Shown: positions 11,240 through 18,331, counted from the stretch's first letter. The stretch is 64,000 bases of DNA from UBA7672 sp963718145 (GCA_963718145.1 CAVQYJ010000012.1:434001-498000); one strand, 5' to 3'. Numbers and translations: made by a program. Notes: a model not told the origin generated them from the sequence alone.

Positions 11240-11325
11240 CTTCCCGCCGTTGCGCCGTAGGGTGCATTGAGCGAATGCGAAATGCACCCTACGGCGCAAC
11301 GGCGGGAAGCCTCGCGAAGCGAGGC
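11240..11325. repeat. Palindromic element copy A (29-bp perfect stem plus second hairpin)
   Basis: Arms 11240-11268 and 11281-11309 are exact inverted copies, 29 bp each around a 12-nt loop; the arms contain GTAGGGTGCATT and AATGCACCCTAC. A second hairpin, GCCTCGC-GAA-GCGAGGC, follows at 11309-11325. The same two parts recur at 11757, 13924 and 14961. In copy A the second-hairpin end directly abuts a toxin-tip remnant. It resembles REP-type or Rickettsia-palindromic-type elements in design; identity to a named family is not claimed. Confidence 0.85.
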
Positions 11326-11451
11326 CGTTTCTCGTACGCAAAGACGAACCCAGACGGTACTCAAACGTGGGTTACCACAAGAGGGGGGCAAATTGTAAAC
11401 GGGGGGGTGAACTCTGCGCCTCGGCCCCCATCGGAGATCATTCCCAAATGA
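11326..11451 (+). pseudogene. Displaced C-terminal tip of a polymorphic (RHS-type) toxin
   Basis: Right after element A the plus strand encodes a coherent C-terminal tail containing YAKTNPDGTQTWVTTRGGQ and then VNGGVNSAPRPP, ending at 11451. This reads like the end of a bacterial polymorphic-toxin nuclease domain, with no N-terminal part. The frame is open back through the element to an ATG at 11173, but that part is element sequence and not protein-like. Its TGA overlaps the ATG of the next gene (ATGA), the usual toxin-immunity arrangement. Toxin identity is inference. Confidence 0.5.
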
Positions 11452-11684
11452 CCGACACATCAAAAAAGTTTCCGAACCAAACCGACGCAATGCTGACCAC
11501 GCGCGAGGGATACGAGGCGATGGCAATTTTTTTGGAGAGTTTTTGGGTGCGTGATGGGCTGCCAGATGACTCCTTGGCGTTGTTGCTGAGTTTTGTTGCA
11601 CCAGTTGGGGACGATCGCCGACCGGCAGATCCCGCGATGTGGGGAGACTGGCTGAGTGCAATCGAACGTGCGCGGACTGGGTAG
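11448..11684 (+). CDS. Candidate immunity protein, 78 aa
   Basis: Begins MTDTSKKFPNQTDAML at the ATG that overlaps the stop of the displaced toxin tip by four bases (ATGA). It ends with WGDWLSAIERARTG. The protein is small, soluble and acidic in its middle (GLPDDSLALLL, PVGDDRRPADP), and its DNA is visibly richer in A/T than the flanking amidase, suggesting transfer. No family is recognised; the immunity role comes only from position after a toxin tip. The ATG at 11448 was preferred to an in-frame one at 11367, which would start inside the toxin-tip segment. Confidence 0.55.
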   Translation: MTDTSKKFPNQTDAMLTTREGYEAMAIFLESFWVRDGLPDDSLALLLSFVAPVGDDRRPADPAMWGDWLSAIERARTG

Positions 11685-11756
11685 TCGTATCAGTGAGCAG
11701 TTTCAGATTTGAGCGCCATACGCCGGCCAGATGAGGCGCACGGCGACTCGGATTAC

Positions 11757-11888
11757 CAGAGCAACGGCCTCGCTTCGCGAGGCTTCAAGCCGTTGCGAGG
11801 TAGGGTGCATTGAGCAACGCGAAATGCACCGCGCGGCGGGGCAGCGACCACAATAATCGTTCGAGGCCAGAGAAGTCACCGCACCATC
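11757..11888 (+). repeat. Palindromic element copy B, left arm of a 132-bp inverted repeat
   Basis: This 132-bp block matches the reverse complement of 13924-14055 at 130 of 132 positions by direct comparison (differences near 11836 and 11843). It contains the GCCTCGC/GCGAGGC hairpin and the GGTGCATT/AATGCACC core. On the minus strand, its hairpin end abuts an open tail ending IRVAVRLIWPAYGAQI-stop at 11703, another possible gene 3' end. A further half-site (GGTGCATTTCGCGTT) sits at 11907-11921, at the start of the RHS fragment. Confidence 0.85.
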
Positions 11889-11906
11889 CCGCCACGCCAC
11901 GAAGAG

Positions 11907-13064
11907 GTGCATTTCGCGTTACCTATGACCTATGACGGCCGCGGCAACACCACCAACGACACGACCAAGGCCTACAGCTACGACGCCATGAACCGGCTGA
12001 CCGGCTCGCCCACCAATGGCGCCTCGGCGGTCTACGATGCGACCGGCCGGCTCGTACAGATCGCCCAGGGCGGAGCGACGACAAGGTTCCTCTATGACGG
12101 CACGCGGCTCATCGCCGAGTACGATGGCGCGGGCGCGCTGCTGCGCCGCTATGTGCATGGCGACGGGGTGGACGATCCCATGGTGTGGATCGAGGGCGCG
12201 GGCACAAGCGTTCGCAATCACCTGTTCAAGGACGAGCGCGGCTCGGTGATCGCCGCCGACACCGGCTCGGCGGTTGCGACCATGCGCTACGACGAATATG
12301 GCGCCCGCGACGCCAGCGCCACCTACAGCGGCCGGTTCCAGTACACGGGCCAGACCTGGATGCCGGAACTCGGCCTCTATTACTACAAGGCCCGCGCCTA
12401 TAACCCCGACCTCGGAAGATTCATGCAGACCGATCCGATCGGGACCAAGGATCAGGTCAACTTGCATGCCTATGTTGGGAACGATCCGGTCAACAACACC
12501 GATCCGGCGGGGATGTGTCCCCACTGTTTCACTCCCGACACCTATTGGGATGCATTCAACATCCTCCTCGGCGGCGCTTCGCTTGTCGGAAACTCTCTGG
12601 CTGGTAATTGGGCTGGCGCGGCTGAGGATGCGGTCGGGCTGGGCGCAGACATCGCTGCCATTGTGGTTCCGGGCGTCCCTGGCGGAGCCAGCTCGACGAT
12701 AAAAGCCGCTCGTATGACGGAGAACGCTATCACAGGTGCCTCTCGTCAGGCCAAGGGCGTCGAACAAATTGTCGCTGACAATCCCGGTAAGCGCGTGCAG
12801 ACAGAAACCTACCTGCGCACGGCCGACGGCAAGCGCGCGAAGGATCCGCAGACCGGTGAGATGAGGCGAGTTGATGCGGCTGTGATCGATCCTAAGACTG
12901 GAACCGCTGCGACAAAGGAAATTACTGGGCCCGGCGTGAACAAGCAGAGGCAGGCTGAAAAAGAACAGCGTATTATTGATAGTGGAGGCACATTCGTTCG
13001 AGATCGTCAGACAGGTAACCTGTGCCCGGTTGATGGCGTGTGCGAACGGATCGATATCGAATGA
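11907..13064 (+). CDS. 5'-truncated RHS core protein with C-terminal toxin domain
   Basis: An in-frame TGA inside repeat B (11811-11813) limits the frame, and the first RHS-like residues follow the repeat, so the normal N-terminal thousand or so residues are missing. Visible parts: YD repeats (MTYDGRGNTTND, LYDGTRLIAEYDG), the RHS core (GLYYYKARAYNPDLGRFMQ, then DPIG and YVGNDPVNNTDPAG), a hydrophobic pre-toxin linker (IVVPGVPGGASSTIKAAR), and a tip with ETYLRTADGKR, RRVDAAVID, ATKEITG and IDSGGTFVRDRQTG. That last pattern is nuclease-like, possibly PD-(D/E)XK, but this is weak. The stop overlaps the next start (ATGA). Whether the fragment is translated is unknown. Confidence 0.75.
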   Translation: MHFALPMTYDGRGNTTNDTTKAYSYDAMNRLTGSPTNGASAVYDATGRLVQIAQGGATTRFLYDGTRLIAEYDGAGALLRRYVHGDGVDDPMVWIEGAGTSVRNHLFKDERGSVIAADTGSAVATMRYDEYGARDASATYSGRFQYTGQTWMPELGLYYYKARAYNPDLGRFMQTDPIGTKDQVNLHAYVGNDPVNNTDPAGMCPHCFTPDTYWDAFNILLGGASLVGNSLAGNWAGAAEDAVGLGADIAAIVVPGVPGGASSTIKAARMTENAITGASRQAKGVEQIVADNPGKRVQTETYLRTADGKRAKDPQTGEMRRVDAAVIDPKTGTAATKEITGPGVNKQRQAEKEQRIIDSGGTFVRDRQTGNLCPVDGVCERIDIE

Positions 13065-13408
13065 CCGACCCAGACTTCAAGGTCTTAAACGTGCCGGGTC
13101 TGCTGGCTCGTTATTCGAATCCAACACCTGATTGGCCGGAGATCGTCCGGACTTCTGCTAAGACTCGGCTGGAATTCTTTGCGAAGGAGGGTCTCGTTCG
13201 TCCCGATGCGAAGGCTCTTCATGTGTGTGTGGATGACGCCGTGTTGATGTGGAGCGACCTTGAGCCGGAGGGGAAATCGTTTCTTCGCACCGGGGCGGTA
13301 GATAACTGGCTCGGATCATGTGATCGAAAGGGAACCGTCGAGGCATATCGAGATGCGGGCGGTCTGGCGAAGCGGCTGAAGAAGTTTCGATCTGGGCGCT
13401 CTGCCTAG
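13061..13408 (+). CDS. Candidate cognate immunity protein of the RHS toxin
   Basis: 115 residues from the ATG at 13061, which overlaps the RHS stop by four bases (ATGA). It begins MTDPDFKVLNVPGLLARY, contains HVCVDDAVLMWSDLEPEGK and ends in a basic tail (KRLKKFRSGRSA). A longer frame from 13040 exists, but the overlap start matches the usual toxin-immunity layout. No signal peptide; a cytoplasmic immunity protein neutralising the tip would be expected. No known immunity family recognised. Confidence 0.65.
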   Translation: MTDPDFKVLNVPGLLARYSNPTPDWPEIVRTSAKTRLEFFAKEGLVRPDAKALHVCVDDAVLMWSDLEPEGKSFLRTGAVDNWLGSCDRKGTVEAYRDAGGLAKRLKKFRSGRSA

Positions 13409-13494
13409 CGTGGCGCATTCTGACTTCCCGTGAATTCCTAGGTCAAGCTTCGCTCGACTCCAAATCCGTTAGCGTCCGCGCGCTGACACATCGG

Positions 13495-13734
13495 TCAGGT
13501 CTTGAAGTCGGAATGGCTTTTCCAGGTCCAAGGCAGGAGTTCGTCGATCCTGTTTATGGGATGCCCAGCGGCCATGCGGGCGAGCACATCCTTGAGGTAT
13601 GCATAAGGCTCGACGCCGTTCAGACGGCAGGTCTCGATCATTGAACCGATGACCGCCCAGCGCTCGCCGCCGCCGTCCGAAGGGGCTGCATAATGCAGGG
13701 ATTTCCGGCAACGAAGTTCGAGTAACATACCCAT
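13495..13734 (-). pseudogene. IS66-family transposase remnant
   Basis: The minus strand encodes the C-terminal hallmark of IS66 transposases: SDGGGERWAVIGSMIETC, LNGVEPYAYLKDVLARM, and HPINRIDELLPW. Upstream the frame is broken and degenerate (frame change near 13700-13740), and no full transposase or terminal inverted repeats are present. It lies between the immunity gene and repeat copy C, showing that insertion sequences have worked on this island. Confidence 0.8.
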
Positions 13735-13923
13735 TCCATCCTGACGCTGGCCGAGACCTGGTTGTGCTCAGCGAACAAATCCACGATGGCCGTCGCCACT
13801 TCACGGTTCGCCGCGAGAGCGGCCGTCTCCATCTTCTGCCGGCCTGGATGACGGCGCCCGAAGCAGCATCAGCGAAAATTGTAGCTGATCCGTTTCTACC
13901 GGTGAACCGACTTCTTGAGCTTC

Positions 13924-14055
13924 GATGGTGCGGTGACTTCTCTGGCCTCGAACGATTATTGTGGTCGCCGCCCCGGCGCGCGGTGCATTTCGCGTTGCTC
14001 AATGCACCCTACCTCGCAACGGCTTGAAGCCTCGCGAAGCGAGGCCGTTGCTCTG
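13924..14055 (-). repeat. Palindromic element copy C, right arm of the 132-bp inverted repeat
   Basis: Reverse complement of copy B with two mismatches. Together the arms enclose about 2.0 kb holding the RHS fragment, immunity gene and IS66 remnant. Its GCCTCGC-GAA-GCGAGGC end directly abuts the start of the truncated prepilin peptidase at 14056. Such long near-identical inverted arms could support inversion of the enclosed segment. Confidence 0.85.
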
Positions 14056-14448
14056 CCAGATATCCTGACGCTGGGTCTGCTCGTCTTTGGGCTGGGCATC
14101 GCTGCTCTTTCGGGCCCTGACATCCTGCTTCGCCATGCGATCGGCGCGGCTTGCGGGTATGCTTTTCTTTCCCTCGTCGCGCGGGCCTACAGGCGAGTGC
14201 GAAACCGGACCGGGCTGGGACAAGGCGATGCGAAACTGTTCGCCGCCGCCGGCGCCTGGCTGGGATGGGCGCTGCTGCCATGGGTCATGATCGGCGCAGC
14301 GCTGGCGGCGCTTGCGTTTGCGGGTGTCCTGGCGTTGCTGCGCAGAGCGGCCGCGATCAATCAGCCCCTGGCGTTTGGTCCGTTTCTGGCGATCGGGGTT
14401 TGGACTGCATGGCTCGTAGGGGAGAGCAGAATACAGATCTTTCAGTGA
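14056..14448 (+). pseudogene. Truncated prepilin peptidase (type IV leader peptidase, C-terminal part)
   Basis: The sequence right after repeat C reads LPDILTLGLLVFGLG and later LGQGDAKLFAAAGAWLGW, then PLAFGPFLAIGVWTAWLVG. These are the two aspartate motifs (LPD and GxGD) and membrane helices of the A24 prepilin peptidase family, which cleaves and methylates type IV pilins or type II secretion pseudopilins. The N-terminal half, including the CxxC zinc region, is missing and replaced by the repeat. The frame continues open upstream through the repeat to about 13915, so a chimeric product is possible but probably inactive. Confidence 0.8.
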
Positions 14449-14490
14449 AAAAGTAGCGCCAGCTCCGCGATCACCTTCTCAACGCCAAGC

Positions 14491-14850
14491 CTATCTATTC
14501 TTGTACCAATCCTCTTCCCAATACTCCGAACCAGGAAGCGCCAACACCGCCTTTGCAACGTCGGTAAGCACAATGTACGGATTTTCGCCGGCGGCCAATT
14601 CTTTACATTCCTGTTGATCTATTGGCGCGATCATCGCGCGGGCTGATCGAATCTTGGCGATGGCGTCCGGATCATCTATGCGAAGAACATAGGCTTGACT
14701 GCGCAGGTGAGTAAGGAACCCCCAAAATTCGAAACCGGCAGATCGGAAGGAAAATGGCACGCTCGAAATTTGAACCTCAAACCAATCCGTTGGCTTGAAG
14801 TGACTGGGGTCAGCAGTTTCGAGTATAATGAGACCCTTTATCGTATCCAC
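14491..14850 (-). CDS. Hypothetical protein, candidate immunity gene of a displaced tip
   Basis: 119 residues from a GTG at 14850 (MDTIKGLIILETADPSHF), ending EEDWYKNR. It is soluble and acidic, and its DNA is visibly A/T-richer than the chromosomal genes around it. It lies 16 bp after the stop of a minus-strand tail that abuts palindromic element D, the same order (element, tail, small gene) as at 11240-11684. The immunity role is inferred from this layout alone; no family recognised. Confidence 0.5.
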   Translation of the reverse strand: MDTIKGLIILETADPSHFKPTDWFEVQISSVPFSFRSAGFEFWGFLTHLRSQAYVLRIDDPDAIAKIRSARAMIAPIDQQECKELAAGENPYIVLTDVAKAVLALPGSEYWEEDWYKNR

Positions 14851-14866
14851 TTGAACGTCTCGGCTG

Positions 14867-14960
14867 CTAGTTTTTGAAACGCATTTTCACCACTCCCAAG
14901 TCATGCACGTAGAAAGGATTCAAAACCTGGACCTCACGCAGACCACCTGTGTACACCAGT
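14867..14960 (-). pseudogene. Second displaced 3' gene tail next to element D
   Basis: Minus-strand tail LLVYTGGLREVQVLNP then FYVHDLGVVKMRFKN, ending at 14867. The segment starts exactly where element D ends and looks protein-like, whereas the frame upstream is element sequence. By analogy with 11326-11451 it could be the tip of a displaced polymorphic toxin, but it is only about 31 codons long and unmatched to any family I know. Confidence 0.35.
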
Positions 14961-15086
14961 AACGGCCTCGCTTCGCGAGGCTTCCCGCCGTTGCGCCGTA
15001 GGGTGCATTGAGCGAATGCGAAATGCACCTGTTTTCGTTGTCGTGGGCGGGATGGTGCATTTCGCCTTCGGCTCAATGCACACCTT
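14961..15086. repeat. Palindromic element copies D and E (inverted pair)
   Basis: Copy D (14961-15029) has AACGGCCTCGCTTCGCGAGG, the GTAGGGTGCATT core and AATGCACC, nearly identical to A. Copy E (15054-15086) is a partial copy in the opposite direction (GGTGCATTTCGCC...TTGCAACGGCTT). They are separated by 24 bp. Both loops keep the GAG-CGAA-type centre seen in A and B. Confidence 0.8.
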
Positions 15087-15540
15087 GCAACGGCTTCGGA
15101 AATCGCGCGCGAAATTGCGGTGTGCGGCAAGGCCATTGGCCTCGGCGAGCTTCCACCCTTCGGAGCCGGTCGGCGCAGCCGAGAAATCAGTCCGGGGGAC
15201 TGATTTCAGGCGGAGAAGGCCCGGCAAGGCCGCCCGAGCCCCGCGCCGCCGTGCGCCCGGCGATGGACTGGGCGTAATCGATCCTCAGCGTCCCGTTGTT
15301 TCCGACAAGGCCCAGGGGACGACGCTCGTCGCTGGCTTGTCCTGCCCAGCCGCAAACCCCGACTCGCCGCCGTCCATCCGCCCACAAACGTGTCGCAGAA
15401 TCGGTCTGTCTCAGGCGTGACAGCGTTCGGGATTGACTTGGAACCCGGCGGGCCTATTGCTCGCGCGCAGTTTCCCCGTAAAGCGCGCGCAATTCGTTCC
15501 GCCCGCGGCCTGGCCGATCGAGCCCGTAAAGACCCATCTG
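15087..15540. other. Non-coding stretch with one perfect hairpin
   Basis: No convincing gene. It contains GAAATCAGTCC-GGG-GGACTGATTTC, a perfect 11-bp stem with a 3-nt loop at 15183-15207. Short open frames on both strands (for example minus 15187-15387) have no recognisable protein. The last part is the leader of the helicase gene. Confidence 0.5.
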
Positions 15541-17118
15541 ATGACGTTTGACGAGCTCAGTCTCGACCCCCGAATTCTGGAAGCTGTGAAAGCGGCCGGA
15601 TACACGCAGCCCACCCCCATCCAGGAACAGGGCATCCCGGCCGTCCTCGGCGGACGCGACATCACCGGCATCGCCCAGACCGGCACAGGCAAGACCGCCG
15701 CCTTCGTGCTTCCGATGATCCACAAGCTGGGCCAGGGCCGCGCCAAGGCGCGCATGCCGCGCTCGCTGATCCTGGAGCCTACCCGCGAACTCGCCGCGCA
15801 GGTGGCCGAGCAGTTCGAGAAATATGGCTCAGGCTACAAGCTGAACATGGCGCTGCTGATCGGCGGCGTGTCGTTCGGCGACCAGGACAGGAAGCTCACC
15901 GTCGGCGTCGATGTGCTCATCGCGACGCCCGGCCGCCTGCTCGACCATTTCGAGCGCGGCAAGCTCCTGATGAACGGCGTCCAGATGCTGGTCATCGACG
16001 AAGCTGACCGCATGCTCGACATGGGATTCATTCCCGACATTGAGCGCATCTGCTCCCTGCTTCCGAAAGTGCGCCAGACGCTCCTGTTCTCCGCCACCAT
16101 GCCGCCGGAGATCACCAAGCTCGCCAAGCAGTTCCAGAACGACCCCTTCCGGATAGAAGTGTCGAAGCCGGCCACCGCTGCGACCACGATCACGCAATAC
16201 GTCACGCACTGTCCCTCGAACGAGGACACGGTGAAGCGCGCCGTCCTGCGCACCATCATCAAGGGGCGGCTCACCGACCGCGCCATCGTGTTCTGCAACC
16301 GCAAGCGCGAAGTCGATGTCGTCGCCAAGTCGCTGCAGAGCCACGGCTTTGACGCCGCCGCCATCCATGGCGACCTGCCGCAGAGCGTGCGCACCGCGAC
16401 GCTCGACAAGTTCCGCAACAATGAGCTTCGGCTGCTGGTCGCCTCCGACGTCGCCGCCCGCGGGCTGGACATCCCGGAAGTCAGCCAGGTCTTCAACTAC
16501 GCCCCGCCGCCGAATTCGGACGACTATGTCCACCGCATCGGCCGCACCGGCCGGGCCGGCCGTTCGGGGGAAAGCTTCACCATCGTCTCCCCTGGCGACA
16601 GCCGCCTGTGGGAGGCCGTCCTCAAGCGCATTGGCCGGGACGTCGAACCCTACAATCCGGACGGCCTGGACGGCGCCGTTGGGGAAGCCCGCAGTCGCGG
16701 CCCTGCTCCCAGCCGCGACCGCTTCGACAAGGGCGGCCGAGGGCGTGGTCGGGGCGGCAGGGGCGGCGGCGGAGGCGGCGACCGCCCGCGCGAACCGCGG
16801 CTCGAAACCTCTCCCCGCGACGAACCCCGCATCCAGCCAGGCCCCTCCTTCATCCCGCCCCAGCCCGAGGAGGTTGAGGCCCCAGCCGCCGAAGAGGTCC
16901 GGAACGAACCGGAACCGCGACCGGAACCGCAACAAGGACCGGGGCGGCCGCAACCGCCGCGGCGAACGCGAACCCGGCGACCCCAGCGGCCCCGACGACA
17001 AGTTCAAAGGCATGGGCGACCACGTCCCCGCCTTCCTGCTGCGATCACTGGGATCGCGGGAAGACGCCTAACAAATCGATGCGCCGCGGTAACCGTTGTC
17101 TTAACTATAACCGCTTGA
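15541..17118 (+). CDS. rhlE: DEAD-box ATP-dependent RNA helicase, RhlE type
   Basis: All DEAD-box motifs are present in order: Q motif (TQPTPIQEQ), I (AQTGTGKT), Ia (PTRELAAQ), II (VIDEADRMLDMGF), III (FSATMP), IV-V (AIVFCNRKREVDVV, ASDVAARGLDIP) and VI (YVHRIGRTGRAGRSGE). It unwinds RNA duplexes in ribosome assembly or mRNA decay. Start ATG 15541 (MTFDELSLDPRI) is the family start; the frame is open back to 15433. After residue ~450 the tail is basic and low complexity. The typical ending (GPDDKFKGMGDHVPAFLL) lies in the +1 frame, ending at 17071, so the frame breaks near 16890-16910 and the last residues to 17118 are probably not native. Confidence 0.9.
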   Translation: MTFDELSLDPRILEAVKAAGYTQPTPIQEQGIPAVLGGRDITGIAQTGTGKTAAFVLPMIHKLGQGRAKARMPRSLILEPTRELAAQVAEQFEKYGSGYKLNMALLIGGVSFGDQDRKLTVGVDVLIATPGRLLDHFERGKLLMNGVQMLVIDEADRMLDMGFIPDIERICSLLPKVRQTLLFSATMPPEITKLAKQFQNDPFRIEVSKPATAATTITQYVTHCPSNEDTVKRAVLRTIIKGRLTDRAIVFCNRKREVDVVAKSLQSHGFDAAAIHGDLPQSVRTATLDKFRNNELRLLVASDVAARGLDIPEVSQVFNYAPPPNSDDYVHRIGRTGRAGRSGESFTIVSPGDSRLWEAVLKRIGRDVEPYNPDGLDGAVGEARSRGPAPSRDRFDKGGRGRGRGGRGGGGGGDRPREPRLETSPRDEPRIQPGPSFIPPQPEEVEAPAAEEVRNEPEPRPEPQQGPGRPQPPRRTRTRRPQRPRRQVQRHGRPRPRLPAAITGIAGRRLTNRCAAVTVVLTITA

Positions 17119-17206
17119 TTTTAGCCAATCCGTAACCGGTTCTCTGCACTGTCCTGCGAGGACTGCGGGGCAGTTGCTGCAACCCGGGTCCTGAGGGACG
17201 TGACGG

Positions 17207-18271
17207 ATGTTGAACAACCAGCTGTTCGGTGCAGAAGGCCAGGTGCTCGGGCACCGGACCGTCGACGAGATGGGCAAGCACGAGCTACCCGTCAGCCCGC
17301 AGAACTATGAGGTCTGGCTCACCTATTTCACTCATTCCTCGCCCGACCTGAAGGCTGCCGTGGACAAGATGCTGGCGGCCGGCAAGAAGCTCGGTGCGGC
17401 GGACATGGAGGAGCTTTACGAGCGCTTCTTCTCGACGACCCATCTTTCCACCCAGGTCATGGAAACCGGCTCGCGGATCGCGCACGAAATCGCCGACGCC
17501 CTCGACGCCCTGAAGAAAGCCGGCGCCACCACCGAACGCTATGGCGCGACTCTGAACGTCGCCGCGGACTCTCTCCAGAATTCCACCATCGACGGCGATG
17601 CGCTGAAACGCCTGATTGGCGTGCTGGCCTCCGCCACAACGGAAATGTCTAAGCAGAACTCCAACCTGTCCGGCAAGCTCGCCCAGTCCTCGGTCGAGAT
17701 GGAAAAGCTGCGCACCTCGCTGCGCCAGGCCCGTGCCGAAGCGTTGACCGACGCCCTCACCGGCATCGCCAACCGCAAGCTGTTCGACGAGACGCTGCGC
17801 CTGCGCAAGGAAGAGGCGGACTCCGAACAGACGGAACTCTCCCTGATGCTCTGCGACATCGACCACTTCAAGTCGTTCAACGATACCTGGGGCCACCAGA
17901 CCGGCGACCAGGTCATCCGTTTCGTCGCCAGCGCCCTCGCCAAGTTCGCCTTGCCGGACCACCTCGTCGCGCGCTATGGCGGCGAAGAGTTCGCAGTGAT
18001 CATGCCGCGCACACCACTCCGGGAAGCCGGCCGCATTGCTGACCAGATCCGCAGCGCCATCGAGGCCAAGCGCCTTGTCCGCCGCTCCACCAACGAGACG
18101 ATCGGCGCGGTAACCATCTCCTTCGGGGCCAGCCTCTACACGGCCGGCGAGACGATCACCCAGCTCATCGCCCGCGCAGACGAGTGCCTTTACCTGTCGA
18201 AGCGCAACGGCCGCAACCGCGTCACGCTCGAGACGGCGTTGCCGCCCGCCGCGGCCAGCCAGGCGGCCTGA
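17207..18271 (+). CDS. Diguanylate cyclase (GGDEF domain, GGEEF)
   Basis: 354 residues, soluble, no membrane segments. The N-terminal ~180 residues are helical and unrecognised (SPQNYEVWLTYFTHSSPDLK is reminiscent of N-terminal regions found on other alphaproteobacterial GGDEF proteins). The C-terminal GGDEF domain has DALTGIANRKLFDETL, DIDHFKSFNDTWGHQTGD and RYGGEEFAVIMPR near residues 256-268. It makes cyclic di-GMP from two GTP. No RxxD inhibitory site is seen before GGEEF (LPDHLVARYGGEEF), so product inhibition at the I-site is not expected. A strong terminator follows. Confidence 0.92.
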   Translation: MLNNQLFGAEGQVLGHRTVDEMGKHELPVSPQNYEVWLTYFTHSSPDLKAAVDKMLAAGKKLGAADMEELYERFFSTTHLSTQVMETGSRIAHEIADALDALKKAGATTERYGATLNVAADSLQNSTIDGDALKRLIGVLASATTEMSKQNSNLSGKLAQSSVEMEKLRTSLRQARAEALTDALTGIANRKLFDETLRLRKEEADSEQTELSLMLCDIDHFKSFNDTWGHQTGDQVIRFVASALAKFALPDHLVARYGGEEFAVIMPRTPLREAGRIADQIRSAIEAKRLVRRSTNETIGAVTISFGASLYTAGETITQLIARADECLYLSKRNGRNRVTLETALPPAAASQAA

Positions 18272-18295
18272 TCCGTCAGCTCCTCCCATCGAGTG

Positions 18296-18331
18296 CGCCC
18301 CGCAAATCAGTTCGCGGGGCGTATTTGTTTT
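18296..18331 (+). terminator. Intrinsic terminator of the diguanylate cyclase gene
   Basis: CGCCCCGC (18296-18303) pairs with GCGGGGCG (18314-18321) across a 10-nt loop and is followed by TATTTGTTTT. It starts 25 bp after the stop codon. Stem strength and T-rich tail are typical of Rho-independent termination. Confidence 0.85.

Noticed and set aside
11173..11240. ATG overlapping the amidase stop (ATGA) as a coupled gene start
   Set aside because: The sequence after it up to 11325 is palindromic element, not protein-like; the overlap looks accidental.
13495..13920. Functional IS66 element
   Set aside because: Only the transposase C-terminus is recognisable, frames are broken and no terminal repeats or accessory genes are present.
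11240..15086. CRISPR array
   Set aside because: The repeats are long, palindromic, irregularly spaced and inverted, without uniform spacers or cas genes.
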